The position numbers were made by a program, and so were the translations under genes. From Cedecea lapagei (lineage in GTDB: Bacteria; Pseudomonadota; Gammaproteobacteria; Enterobacterales; Enterobacteriaceae): 64,000 nucleotides of DNA. The stretch's first letter is position 1; every line of letters begins with the position of its first letter. The stretch spans positions 4,526,001-4,590,000 of the forward strand of contig NZ_LR134201.1 in assembly GCF_900635955.1 (NCBI RefSeq). The letters run 5' to 3'. Under the pieces are notes generated by a model. It ran no database searches. It was not told the DNA's origin and saw nothing but the letters and a program-made list of their open reading frames with translations. Shown in pieces: positions 27,014 to 35,608 of the stretch.

Positions 27014-28024
27014 TTATTTGCTTTTAAGCTTGGCAATCAGGTAGCCAATATAGCTGCCAATGGAAGCCAGCGTTTTGCCCTGTAGCCTTTCGTGCCGCGA
27101 CTTTTTCTTATACTGTTTGGGTGAAACTGGCCCAAGAAGCGGTACATCAGACCACGGGGAGGCTTTATAGGCTGCGGCAAAATACTGTGCAGAAGGATAG
27201 ACTGCCCAGGAATGCCAGGGTTTTGTGACACCGATGTAGTGGATAAGGATCGTGTCATCGGTGATAAATTCTTTGTACTTCGTTAAGTCCTTACTTTTTA
27301 GCTCCTGCTTCATGCCATAAATGGCATCGTAAATGCGCGGCAAGAACATCACCTTGTTCAAGAACATGATATTCAGCACATCCTGATCGAGGAAAGCGAA
27401 GCGCTTATTTTTATCCATCAACATTTCAAATGCTGTGGTTAAAAAACCCTGGGCTTTCCAGGCCTTTAAGTTGGCATAAATTACGCCCGCGTTAAAATAA
27501 TCATTTTCAAATTGCGGGGTATTTAATCTTTTTGCAGCATATTCCCTGCTGTCATCAACATCCTGAATCACGGCCGCGACACGATCGCCAAAATCAATTT
27601 GGGTTAGCTCATGCAGGGAACCTTTGCAGACAACATCCGCATCGATATACAGCAATGAGTCGATCTCTTCGCTCAAATACTCAAAGGCGATAAAGCGGAA
27701 ATAGGTCGCGTGAGACCAAGCGTTGCCGCAGGGCAGAACTTTTAACCCTTCAGAATCCATGACATAAACGGTAATGATAGTTTGGTATTGCTCAACCAGC
27801 TGCTGCAAACGGAGCTTGTAGTCTGCGTCAATGTAATCGGTAAACAAGTGAAAATGGATCGGGGTATCTCTATTATTAAGTAATACCGAGGTCATTGAGA
27901 TCGCCGCACCAAACATAAAATTCTTATCAACGCCCCAGGCGATGTTAAGTGCAGAACTGTGCGTTACTGAAACGGCACGATATTCCAGTTTTTCTTTAAT
28001 CGCCTGACGACAATCGAAATTCAT
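27014..28024 (-). CDS. Glycosyltransferase family 8, WaaO/WaaI/WaaJ-like LPS core hexosyltransferase
   Basis: 336 residues. NIAWGVDKNFMFGAAISMTSVL, YFRFIAFEYLSEEIDSLLYIDADVVC (metal site IDAD near 134), YFNAGVIYANLKAW, DQDVLNIMF and LIHYIGVTKPWHSWA match the alpha-hexosyltransferases WaaO/WaaI/WaaJ of outer-core assembly. It is a close paralogue of the next gene upstream (28086-29093), so the two arose by duplication or serve successive steps. Which of Glc or Gal is added cannot be read from sequence. Last gene of the leftward waaG operon; base composition is AT-richer than housekeeping neighbours. Confidence 0.85.
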   Translation of the reverse strand: MNFDCRQAIKEKLEYRAVSVTHSSALNIAWGVDKNFMFGAAISMTSVLLNNRDTPIHFHLFTDYIDADYKLRLQQLVEQYQTIITVYVMDSEGLKVLPCGNAWSHATYFRFIAFEYLSEEIDSLLYIDADVVCKGSLHELTQIDFGDRVAAVIQDVDDSREYAAKRLNTPQFENDYFNAGVIYANLKAWKAQGFLTTAFEMLMDKNKRFAFLDQDVLNIMFLNKVMFLPRIYDAIYGMKQELKSKDLTKYKEFITDDTILIHYIGVTKPWHSWAVYPSAQYFAAAYKASPWSDVPLLGPVSPKQYKKKSRHERLQGKTLASIGSYIGYLIAKLKSK

Positions 28025-28085
28025 TTTGGCACCTTCTCAACTATTATCTTGCCCAACGGTTTATTCTTTATGTTTCAGAGATGTG

Positions 28086-29093
28086 CTAGCTACACAATTT
28101 ACTCTTAATATACATGATATGGCTTAGTACCGCGCGAACGTACTTACCCTGAACTTTTTGGTGTCGTGATTTTCGCTTGTACAGCTTTGCTGTATTGGCA
28201 TTCAAAAGTGGCTTTTCTGACCATGAAGATTGCTCATGGGCTGCCAGGAAATATTTTGATACCGGATAGTTAGCCCAACTATGCCAGGGTTTAGTCACCC
28301 CAACATAGTGAATGAGTATGGTCTTATCAGAAATGTAGTTTTTATAATCATCATTATTTTTGTTAACTAATTCCTGATCCACGCCATAGATACAGTTAAA
28401 ATCACGACGCAATGAGATAACATTACCCACAAACAGAATATTCAGGACATCCTGATCAAAATAAAGTAACCCTGCCTGTCTCTCGAACAAAATAGCAAAG
28501 GCCTTAGACAATAGCCCCTGCTCACGCCAGACAATCAGATTGGCAAAAACAACTCCGGAATTAAAGTATCCCTCAGAAAGTGCGGGTATGCCCAGGCGTT
28601 CGCCTGATTTAAGACGCACCTCATCAATATCATGAATCACTGCCGCATATTCACCGTTAAACTGAATGTCGGATAGCTCACGCAGAGAACCTTTACAAAC
28701 AACGTCGGCGTCAAGATAGAGCACCGAATCCAGCTCAGCGCTTAAGTATTCAAAGGCGAAATAGCGGTAGTACATGGCATAGGTCCATGCTTTCGTACTA
28801 GGAAGCTTTCGGAACTCCTGGCTGTTAAACAAAAACACGGTTACCGAGGTGCCGTATCTTTTAGCCAGGTCCTCTATGTGCGAAAGATAGTCATCATCAA
28901 CATAGTCAGTAACGATGTAGAAACTGATATCGATATCAGGATTATTAACTAACACTGAGGTCATTGATATGCCGGAGCCAAACAAGAAATTACGATCGAC
29001 GCCGTATGCAATATTTAACTTTTTGTCTTTTGCATGGTCCGAGTGATCGAATATTATCTTCTTCAGCACCACTTTATCGAAATCAAGTTCCAT
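28086..29093 (-). CDS. Glycosyltransferase family 8, WaaO/WaaI/WaaJ-like (second paralogue)
   Basis: 335 residues, sharing every landmark with the gene at 27014-28024: NIAYGVDRNFLFGSGISMTSVL, YFAFEYLSAELDSVLYLDADVVC, YFNSGVVFANLIVW, DQDVLNILF and LIHYVGVTKPWHSWA. The metal site is LDAD near 133. Both paralogues end in a basic region, probably for membrane contact. Likely adds an alpha-linked outer-core hexose. AT-rich, typical of variable LPS core genes. It starts 44 bp after waaP. Confidence 0.85.
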   Translation of the reverse strand: MELDFDKVVLKKIIFDHSDHAKDKKLNIAYGVDRNFLFGSGISMTSVLVNNPDIDISFYIVTDYVDDDYLSHIEDLAKRYGTSVTVFLFNSQEFRKLPSTKAWTYAMYYRYFAFEYLSAELDSVLYLDADVVCKGSLRELSDIQFNGEYAAVIHDIDEVRLKSGERLGIPALSEGYFNSGVVFANLIVWREQGLLSKAFAILFERQAGLLYFDQDVLNILFVGNVISLRRDFNCIYGVDQELVNKNNDDYKNYISDKTILIHYVGVTKPWHSWANYPVSKYFLAAHEQSSWSEKPLLNANTAKLYKRKSRHQKVQGKYVRAVLSHIMYIKSKLCS

Positions 29094-29136
29094 TCTTTAT
29101 TGCCTCATACCTTACAGGGCTTTTACTTTTAATAAA

Positions 29137-29934
29137 TTATAATGATTTTCTAATCGTTCTTTTCTGTATTTTTTGTGCTTTTACGCTCGCCGAGGCAAAC
29201 AATGCTGACTCATTTTTGACGATCTCGCGTAAGGGTACAGAAAAATAAAAGCTCAGAAAACGGTAGATGTCGCGCGAGGTTAGCCCAATGTGTAGAGAGG
29301 AAAAATAAAGACCAATAAGGTCTTTGTCTCGCCAACGGCGAGGGACAACGCGGCGGATTTGAGCACGGTGTAAATCAATGACCGATATCCTGAAAGGTGC
29401 TTCAGGGGACTCAAAGGGTAAATGCAGGAGAAAATGACAGATGTAGCAGTCCCGGTGGTTGACCCCACCGCGGTGCATCTCTCTGACCATCTCAGCTACG
29501 CGTTGGATAATCGCTCGTTTCACCCTAACTTCAGGCGGCTTGACGGCCCACTCAGCACAATAGTCTTCAAGGCTGATGGTAGGGGACAGGTCCTCGGTAA
29601 TGATAAAAGAGGTCCGTTCCAATGGATTAAGCCCCTTCTGGCCAAATGCAACGCCGTTCATCGTGTCGACGCCAAGCGCTTTTAGCCGATGGATAGCAAA
29701 CCATTCTCTGTCTGCACCCAGCACGGGCATGCGTAATGAAACCAGGTTTTTTAAAACTTCTTTTAATGTTGTGCCACGATGGTACTTCAGAAAGTAGCCT
29801 TTCCCCTCCGTCTCAAAGCGGATAGTGCGTCGTGACTCGAGGGCGCGGAAAACTTTGCCCTCCAGCTTTACAACCTCAACAAAAGGGTCTTTTCCACGCC
29901 ATTGCGTAGCAAACGGCTCTTTAAGCTCAATCAT
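29137..29934 (-). CDS. waaP: LPS core heptose(I) kinase WaaP
   Basis: 265 residues, the E. coli length. Protein-kinase-like fold: GYFLKYHRG near residue 46 with the ATP-binding Lys, catalytic loop GVNHRDCYICHFLL with Asp162, and the metal-binding Asp in ISVIDLHRAQ. It phosphorylates heptose I, which strengthens the outer membrane. It overlaps waaG by 8 bp as in E. coli. Confidence 0.95.
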   Translation of the reverse strand: MIELKEPFATQWRGKDPFVEVVKLEGKVFRALESRRTIRFETEGKGYFLKYHRGTTLKEVLKNLVSLRMPVLGADREWFAIHRLKALGVDTMNGVAFGQKGLNPLERTSFIITEDLSPTISLEDYCAEWAVKPPEVRVKRAIIQRVAEMVREMHRGGVNHRDCYICHFLLHLPFESPEAPFRISVIDLHRAQIRRVVPRRWRDKDLIGLYFSSLHIGLTSRDIYRFLSFYFSVPLREIVKNESALFASASVKAQKIQKRTIRKSL

Positions 29935-31051
29935 GTTTACAACCTAAAATAATATCGGCCACTTTCTCAGGCAAACTGTACAGATCCTCGCTGTCGGCAT
30001 AATGCCGTGCTTGCCTGGCCCACTGGTTACGCAACGCCTCATCTTCTAAGGCACTGGAAAGTGCCTGGTTCAATGTCGCCTGCTTAAACGGCTCCGGGAT
30101 CACCTCACCACAGTGCGCGGACTCAATATAGTGGGCATAGCCGCACACTTCCGTCACCAGAACCGGCAGACCAGAAACAATAGCCTCCAGCAGGACGATC
30201 CCGGCCGCCTCCTGAACCGCAGGATGAATCAGCAGATCGGCCGCCGCCATCAATTCAGCGACGTCATCCCTTCCGGAGAAAAACTGCACGTTATCTGCAA
30301 TGCCAAGCTGCTTCGCCTTTGCCTCAAAACGCCCGGGTTTATCCTGGCCAACGACCAAAAAACGCGCTCTTTTTCGTAACGCTTCCGGCAAAGCGGCCAG
30401 CGCTTCCAGCGAGCGATGCACGCCTTTGCGTTTAAAATCTGAGCCCACCTGCAAAACCATCAACTGCTGCGGCTCGATGCCGTTCTTTTCGCGATAAACT
30501 CGCCTGTTGTCAGTAATCTGGTTGCTGTACTTTCTGTCGGGATAAATACCCGGCGGCATAATATGGAATCGCTCGGATTCCGTCTGATAGTGCTTTTTGA
30601 AATCGGCAATTTGCGTTGGCGTTAACATCAACAGTTGGGTTTTATTTCCCTTCTGGAACGTGGCTTTCTCAAATTGCACGTAGTGGCGATAACGCGAGGT
30701 TAATTTGTAGAGAAAACCCTTTTCGCGCTCTACTTTCTCGGCATAGCAGACGTCAGCGGCGTAATAAACATCAAGGCCGGGCATTTTGTTAAACCCGACG
30801 ACCCGATCGACCGGGTGCGCCTTCAGCTCATTCTCAACCCATTGTTGATACTGTGCATTTCTGCCATGGTTTGTATGGGCCGTCACCGGAACAAGCACGA
30901 TTTCAAACTGCGCGGGGCGCTCTCCCTGCCACTGCTGGGTAAACACTTTGACATGATGCCCACGGGCAGCCACGGTTTGGGCAATGCGCATAAAATCGCG
31001 CTGTAACCCGCCGTAGGGAAAGTATTTGTATAAGCAAAAAGCAATGATCAT
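29927..31051 (-). CDS. waaG: LPS glucosyltransferase I WaaG
   Basis: 374 residues, exactly as in E. coli. GT4/GT-B fold: CLYKYFPYGGLQRDFMRIAQ with the UDP-sugar glycine loop near 15, VGSDFKRKGVHRSLEAL near 206, and the EX7E motif in HPAVQEAAGIVLLEAIVSGLP near 278. It adds the first outer-core glucose to heptose II. It opens the leftward operon waaG-waaP-GT8-GT8; waaQ, which normally precedes it, is elsewhere. Confidence 0.96.
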   Translation of the reverse strand: MIIAFCLYKYFPYGGLQRDFMRIAQTVAARGHHVKVFTQQWQGERPAQFEIVLVPVTAHTNHGRNAQYQQWVENELKAHPVDRVVGFNKMPGLDVYYAADVCYAEKVEREKGFLYKLTSRYRHYVQFEKATFQKGNKTQLLMLTPTQIADFKKHYQTESERFHIMPPGIYPDRKYSNQITDNRRVYREKNGIEPQQLMVLQVGSDFKRKGVHRSLEALAALPEALRKRARFLVVGQDKPGRFEAKAKQLGIADNVQFFSGRDDVAELMAAADLLIHPAVQEAAGIVLLEAIVSGLPVLVTEVCGYAHYIESAHCGEVIPEPFKQATLNQALSSALEDEALRNQWARQARHYADSEDLYSLPEKVADIILGCKHD

Positions 31052-31486
31052 GTACTTATATCCGCGTGACCTGAGCCGAAATCAGACAAACCATAGGGGA
31101 AAAAATCATTCTAATCAGGTCGATAATATCGGGAGGAAAATGCTCAATTCCCCTGAATTGACGAATCCAGAATCCCTGTGAAAACGATGCATAGTGTAGC
31201 ATTTTTCAGGGGGCAATCCGATATGAATATCGACTGCCCAAAACCATAGGCAACATGCTATAAAATAAGGAAATAAATTCATCACCCCTTATCCACAATC
31301 CGTTGCCAGCACGGTTTGCTAACCGGCTATTCATCACCGGGTATTCAGTAAAAATAGAAAAAAAACCGAGGCGGATATCACCAGTAACAATCAGGGGTGA
31401 TTTCAGGCAAATTCCGCAAAAGTAATGGCAAAGCTCAGACTAAATACATAGAATCCCCAGCACATTCATAATGTCAGCCGTGTCCT
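31052..31486. other. 435-bp divergent intergenic region waaG / waaA
   Basis: No gene is seen. It must hold the promoters of the leftward waaG operon and of waaA. An 18-bp palindrome TCAATTCCCCTGAATTGA is at 31144-31161, about 93 bp upstream of waaG, and an imperfect inverted repeat at about 31210-31239 (GGGCAATCCGATAT against ATATCGACTGCCC). No exact RfaH ops element (GGCGGTAG) is present on either strand; the nearest is GGCGGATA near 31371 on the plus strand. Confidence 0.6.
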
Positions 31487-32764
31487 ATGCTTCAATTGCT
31501 TTACACCATACTGCTTTACCTCATACAGCCACTCATCTGGCTGCGATTGTGGGTGCGCGGTCGTAAAGCTCCGGCATACCGCAAACGTATTGGCGAGCGC
31601 TACGGCTTTTACAAAAAGCCGCTCAAGCCCGGCGGCATTATGCTGCATTCCGTTTCCGTAGGTGAAACTCTGGCCGCCATTCCTCTGGTTAGAGCCCTGC
31701 GTCATCGCTATCCCGAGCTGCCAATAACCGTCACAACGATGACCCCAACAGGCTCTGAGCGTGTGATGTCCGCCTTCGGACAAGACGTCCAGCACGTCTA
31801 TCTTCCATACGATTTACCCTGCGCGCTTAACCGCTTCCTGAATAAAGTCGATCCGAAGCTGGTGCTTATCATGGAAACCGAGCTTTGGCCGAATCTGATA
31901 GCGGCGTTACACAAGCGCTATATCCCGCTGGTGATTGCCAATGCCAGGCTTTCTGCACGCTCGGCGAAAGGCTATGCAAAACTTGGAGACTTCGTCCGCA
32001 CGCTGCTGCAGCGCATCACGCTTATTGCAGCCCAGAATGAGGAAGACGGTGAGCGCTTTATTTCACTAGGTGCAAAACGGAGCCAGTTGACCGTTACCGG
32101 CAGCCTGAAGTTTGATATCTCCGTAACTCCACAGCTTGCTGCCCGTGCGGTCACGCTTAGACGCCAGTGGGCGCCGCACCGCCCGGTATGGATAGCTACC
32201 AGCACGCATGAAGGCGAAGAAAGTATTATCATCCAGGCCCATCAGGCGCTTTTAAAGCAGTTCCCTAATCTATTGCTGATTCTTGTCCCTCGCCATCCCG
32301 AACGCTTCCCGGATGCTATCACTCTGGTAAGAAATGCAGGACTGAGCTTTATCACACGCTCTTCCGGAGAGGTTCCCTCCTCCAGCACGCAGGTCGTCAT
32401 CGGCGATACGATGGGTGAGTTAATGCTGCTGTACGGCATTGCCGATTTGGCCTTTGTTGGCGGCTCGTTAGTCGAGCGTGGCGGTCATAATCCGCTAGAG
32501 CCAGCCGCCCACGCCATTCCCGTGTTGATGGGGCCACATACCTTTAACTTCAAAGACATCTGTGCTCGCCTTTCGCAGGCAGATGGCTTAATCACCGTCG
32601 CCGATGAGCAATCATTAGTAAAAGAGATTGCGTCTTTGCTCACCGATGAGGATTATCGTAACTTCTATGGTCGCCATGCTGTGGAAGTGCTTTACCAGAA
32701 CCAGGGCGCACTTCAGCGTCTGTTGCAGCTGCTGGAACCTTATCTTCCCCCTAAAACACACTAA
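31487..32764 (+). CDS. waaA: Lipid IVA 3-deoxy-D-manno-octulosonic acid transferase WaaA (KdtA)
   Basis: 425 residues, the E. coli length. N-terminal membrane anchor LLYTILLYLIQPLIWLRLWVRG, then GT30 domains: HSVSVGETLAAIPLVRALRHRYP near 55 with the catalytic Glu, TGSLKFDI near 205 and GGHNPLEPAAHAIPVLMGPHT near 325. It attaches two Kdo residues to lipid IVA, an essential step. coaD follows after 8 bp as in E. coli. Confidence 0.97.
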   Translation: MLQLLYTILLYLIQPLIWLRLWVRGRKAPAYRKRIGERYGFYKKPLKPGGIMLHSVSVGETLAAIPLVRALRHRYPELPITVTTMTPTGSERVMSAFGQDVQHVYLPYDLPCALNRFLNKVDPKLVLIMETELWPNLIAALHKRYIPLVIANARLSARSAKGYAKLGDFVRTLLQRITLIAAQNEEDGERFISLGAKRSQLTVTGSLKFDISVTPQLAARAVTLRRQWAPHRPVWIATSTHEGEESIIIQAHQALLKQFPNLLLILVPRHPERFPDAITLVRNAGLSFITRSSGEVPSSSTQVVIGDTMGELMLLYGIADLAFVGGSLVERGGHNPLEPAAHAIPVLMGPHTFNFKDICARLSQADGLITVADEQSLVKEIASLLTDEDYRNFYGRHAVEVLYQNQGALQRLLQLLEPYLPPKTH

Positions 32765-32772
32765 GGTCAGAT

Positions 32773-33252
32773 ATGCAAAAGCGGGCAATCTATCCGGGGA
32801 CCTTCGATCCCATCACCAACGGCCATATTGATATCGTTACCCGTGCCGCCAGCATGTTTGACGAGGTAATCCTTGCTATTGCCGCCAGCCCCAGCAAAAA
32901 CGCGCTGTTTACCCTGGATGAACGCGTCGTGCTGGCACAGCAGGCAATCACACATTTACCTAATGTTCAGGTTCTGGGATTTAGCGATTTAATGGCAAAC
33001 TTTGCCCGCAATCAGCAGGCAAACGTGCTGGTTCGTGGTTTACGCACCGCCGCAGATTTTGAATATGAGATGCAGCTGGCGCACATGAACCGCCATCTTA
33101 TGCCAGAGCTGGAAAGCGTCTTTCTGATGCCATCAAAAGAGTGGTCATTTGTCTCTTCTTCGCTGGTCAAAGAAGTGGCGCGCCATCATGGGGATGTCGC
33201 TCACTTCTTGCCTGAACATGTCTGTAAGGCATTGATCGAAAGAGTTAAATAG
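32773..33252 (+). CDS. coaD: Phosphopantetheine adenylyltransferase CoaD
   Basis: 159 residues, the E. coli length. Nucleotidyltransferase motif YPGTFDPITNGHIDI with TNGH near 15-18, RGLRTAADFEYE near 88 and the C-terminal SSSLVKEVARHHGDV for ATP. It catalyses the fourth step of CoA synthesis. It abuts the convergent mutM stop without a gap. Confidence 0.98.
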   Translation: MQKRAIYPGTFDPITNGHIDIVTRAASMFDEVILAIAASPSKNALFTLDERVVLAQQAITHLPNVQVLGFSDLMANFARNQQANVLVRGLRTAADFEYEMQLAHMNRHLMPELESVFLMPSKEWSFVSSSLVKEVARHHGDVAHFLPEHVCKALIERVK

Positions 33253-34062
33253 CTAGCGCTGGCAGCGACGGCAATAGTATGTGCTGCGCTGCGCGTGTTT
33301 AGCGGCAACAATCGGCGTACCGCATACCCGGCAAGGCTCACCTTCCCTTCCATACACCTGCAGCTCTTGCGCAAAGTAACCTGGTTTGCCATCGGATTGG
33401 AGAAAATCCTTTAACGTCGTGCCTCCCTGTTCGATAGAGCGCTGCAGCACCGCTTTGATAGCCGCAACCAGCGTTTCAGACTCTTTTTTTGAGAGTGATT
33501 GCGCGCTACGGTCAGGGTGAATACCTGCCGCAAACAAAGATTCGCTGGCATAGATATTTCCCACGCCAACGACAAGTTTGTTATCCATCAGCCAGGGCTT
33601 TATCGCCGTTTTCTTTTTAGCCGATTTCTCGCGCAGATACTCAGCATGGAATGCATCGCTTAGCGGCTCAGGTCCGAGATGGGACAATACGTTGCTGCCT
33701 TCAAGCTCTTTAACCCACAGCCAGGCCCCAAAACGACGCGGATCGGTGTAGCGGAGGACTTTACCGTTGCCCATGATCAGATCAACATGATCGTGCTTCT
33801 CGGCAGGAAGCTCCTGCGCAAGGATCCTCAGGCTGCCGGACATCCCCAGATGAATGATTATCCAGCCATCGGGCAGCTCCAGCAGCAAATACTTCGCCCG
33901 ACGCTGCACGCTTAACACCGGCTTATCGCTCAGGGCATGTATTTCATCAGAAACCGGCCAGCGTAGCCGCGCATTGCGCACCACGGCATGCAAAATTGTT
34001 TCACCCACCAGATGCGGCTCAATACCGCGTCGGCTGGTTTCTACCTCTGGTAATTCAGGCAT
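33253..34062 (-). CDS. mutM: Formamidopyrimidine-DNA glycosylase MutM (Fpg)
   Basis: 269 residues from the ATG at 34062. This start is set by the invariant PELPEVE, whose Pro1 is the catalytic nucleophile after Met removal; a longer reading to 34119 would hide it. The C-terminal zinc finger has CRVCGTP and YYCRRCQR. It removes 8-oxoguanine and formamidopyrimidines and nicks the abasic site. It follows rpmB-rpmG, separated by a terminator that overlaps its leader. Confidence 0.98.
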   Translation of the reverse strand: MPELPEVETSRRGIEPHLVGETILHAVVRNARLRWPVSDEIHALSDKPVLSVQRRAKYLLLELPDGWIIIHLGMSGSLRILAQELPAEKHDHVDLIMGNGKVLRYTDPRRFGAWLWVKELEGSNVLSHLGPEPLSDAFHAEYLREKSAKKKTAIKPWLMDNKLVVGVGNIYASESLFAAGIHPDRSAQSLSKKESETLVAAIKAVLQRSIEQGGTTLKDFLQSDGKPGYFAQELQVYGREGEPCRVCGTPIVAAKHAQRSTYYCRRCQR

Positions 34063-34084
34063 CTCTCCTCCGGGAAGCAGGCAT

Positions 34085-34113
34085 AAAAAAACCCGGCCTG
34101 AGCCGGGTTTCTT
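34085..34113 (-). terminator. Terminator between rpmG and mutM
   Basis: Stem AACCCGGCT / AGCCGGGTT type hairpin (ACCCGGCCTGAGCCGGGT on the plus strand) followed by seven T on the minus strand, 18 bp after rpmG. Partial read-through would supply mutM. Confidence 0.9.
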
Positions 34114-34130
34114 CAACAAAGTTACCAGAA

Positions 34131-34298
34131 TTATTTAATTTTGGCTTCTTTGTATACAACGTGCTGACGGACAACTGGATCGAACTTTTTCAGTTCCAGT
34201 TTTTCCGGCTTAGTACGTTTGTTCTTCGTGGTGGTATAGAAGTGACCAGTACCAGCAGAAGAAACCAGCTTGATTTTCTCACGAATACCTTTAGCCAT
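34131..34298 (-). CDS. rpmG: 50S ribosomal protein L33
   Basis: 55 residues from the ATG at 34298 to the TAA at 34131-34133. The protein opens MAKGIREKIKLVSSAGT and ends RQHVVYKEAKIK, the E. coli L33 sequence almost unchanged. It is the Cys-free form (no zinc ribbon). It is part of the large ribosomal subunit near the E site. It lies 20 bp after rpmB in the rpmB-rpmG operon. Confidence 0.97.
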   Translation of the reverse strand: MAKGIREKIKLVSSAGTGHFYTTTKNKRTKPEKLELKKFDPVVRQHVVYKEAKIK

Positions 34299-34318
34299 GA
34301 TTTATTTCCTCTAAGTAC

Positions 34319-34555
34319 TTAGTACTTTTCGCCACGGGCACGCAGTTCAGACAGAACTGTATCGATGCCTTTCTTATCGATTACACGCATACCTTTAGCA
34401 GATACACGCAGGGTGACAAAACGCTTCTCGCTCTCAACCCAGAAACGGTGAGAGTGCAGGTTCGGCAGGAAACGGCGTTTAGTCGCGTTCAGTGCGTGGG
34501 AACGGTTATTACCGGTCGCCGGACGCTTGCCAGTAACTTGGCAGACTCGGGACAT
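34319..34555 (-). CDS. rpmB: 50S ribosomal protein L28
   Basis: 78 residues, the E. coli length, opening MSRVCQVTGKRPATGNNRSH and ending LRARGEKY. Zinc-free L28. It heads the rpmB-rpmG(-mutM) operon; the 214-bp gap to radC holds its promoter. Confidence 0.98.
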   Translation of the reverse strand: MSRVCQVTGKRPATGNNRSHALNATKRRFLPNLHSHRFWVESEKRFVTLRVSAKGMRVIDKKGIDTVLSELRARGEKY

Positions 34556-34769
34556 GTCTATTCTCCAAAAATCAAATTAGCTCGAGCTTCGTATAGGGTT
34601 AGGCGCCTCGTCAGGCTGCAAGCCTGGTCCCTGGCGGTTCAATGTGAACCACAGTGCCAGGCGCATAATGCCAAACCCGAGATTCTCAAAGGTGGCGTAG
34701 TATACGCTGTGTGAGGCATGTGCTCAAGTCCCGAACAGACAAAGATCCCTATGGATCGCGCCTGATGGC

Positions 34770-35450
34770 TTAAATCCACCCTCGTTCAGCGAAAGAAACG
34801 TATTCTCCGTGACCAATAACCAGATGATCAAGCACTCGAATTTCCATAAACAGGCAAACTTTCACGATGCGTTCCGTAATCGCCCGATCTGCTTTACTGG
34901 GTTCGGCCTTACCTGATGGGTGGTTGTGCGCCAGTATAATGGCAGCCGCGTTGCATTTCATCGCCTCGCGGACAATTTCTCTGGGATGCACCTCAACATG
35001 ATTCAGCGTACCGGTGAACAAACGCTCGCATTTGATAACCTGATGCTGGTTATTCAAAAACAGAACCATAAATATTTCACGCTGCTCGGGCATCAACTGG
35101 CTATGAATGTACTCTCGCACTCTGCCGGGCGTCAGTAAAGACAGCTCATTAACGCCCAGGGACGAGTAATAGCGTCGGGCCAGCTCGGCAATCGCATTCA
35201 ACTGGGTAAACTTTGCCTCACCAATCCCTTTCACATGTTTGAAATGAGAGTAGTCGGCCGACAACAAGCGGTGCAAAGAGCCAAATTCACGCAGCAGCAT
35301 ATTGGCAAAAACAAGGACATGCATGCCCCGGTGGCCGGTTCGCAGAAACAGCGCCAGCAGCTCGGTATCCGTGAGCGAGCTGACGCCGAACTGCAGCAGC
35401 TTTTCACGGGGTAAATGCTCCTTGTCAAGATAACGGTTCCCTTTCATCAC
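34770..35450 (-). CDS. radC: RadC family JAMM/MPN-domain protein
   Basis: 226 residues. An N-terminal helix-hairpin-helix region (HVKGIGEAKFTQLNAIAELARR near 70) precedes an MPN domain with the JAMM zinc motif AHNHPSGKAEPSKADRAITER near 173. The HVEVHPREIVREAMK block is typical. Despite the name its role in repair is not established. Two in-frame ATG codons open the gene (35450 and 35447). Located between rpmB and coaBC as in E. coli. Confidence 0.92.
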   Translation of the reverse strand: MMKGNRYLDKEHLPREKLLQFGVSSLTDTELLALFLRTGHRGMHVLVFANMLLREFGSLHRLLSADYSHFKHVKGIGEAKFTQLNAIAELARRYYSSLGVNELSLLTPGRVREYIHSQLMPEQREIFMVLFLNNQHQVIKCERLFTGTLNHVEVHPREIVREAMKCNAAAIILAHNHPSGKAEPSKADRAITERIVKVCLFMEIRVLDHLVIGHGEYVSFAERGWI

Positions 35451-35608
35451 GGCCTCCCTGTCTGACTTAGCCTATACTGCGGCCTTTTTTTTTATCTGGC
35501 GAAGGGCAGGTTTTAATCTTGCGTGATGCCTCGCAAACTGCAAAAAGGCGCGTGCCAGGGATTGTGGTAAAATAGCGATTCGACTGTGTCTTCCAACGGA
35601 TAAAAATC

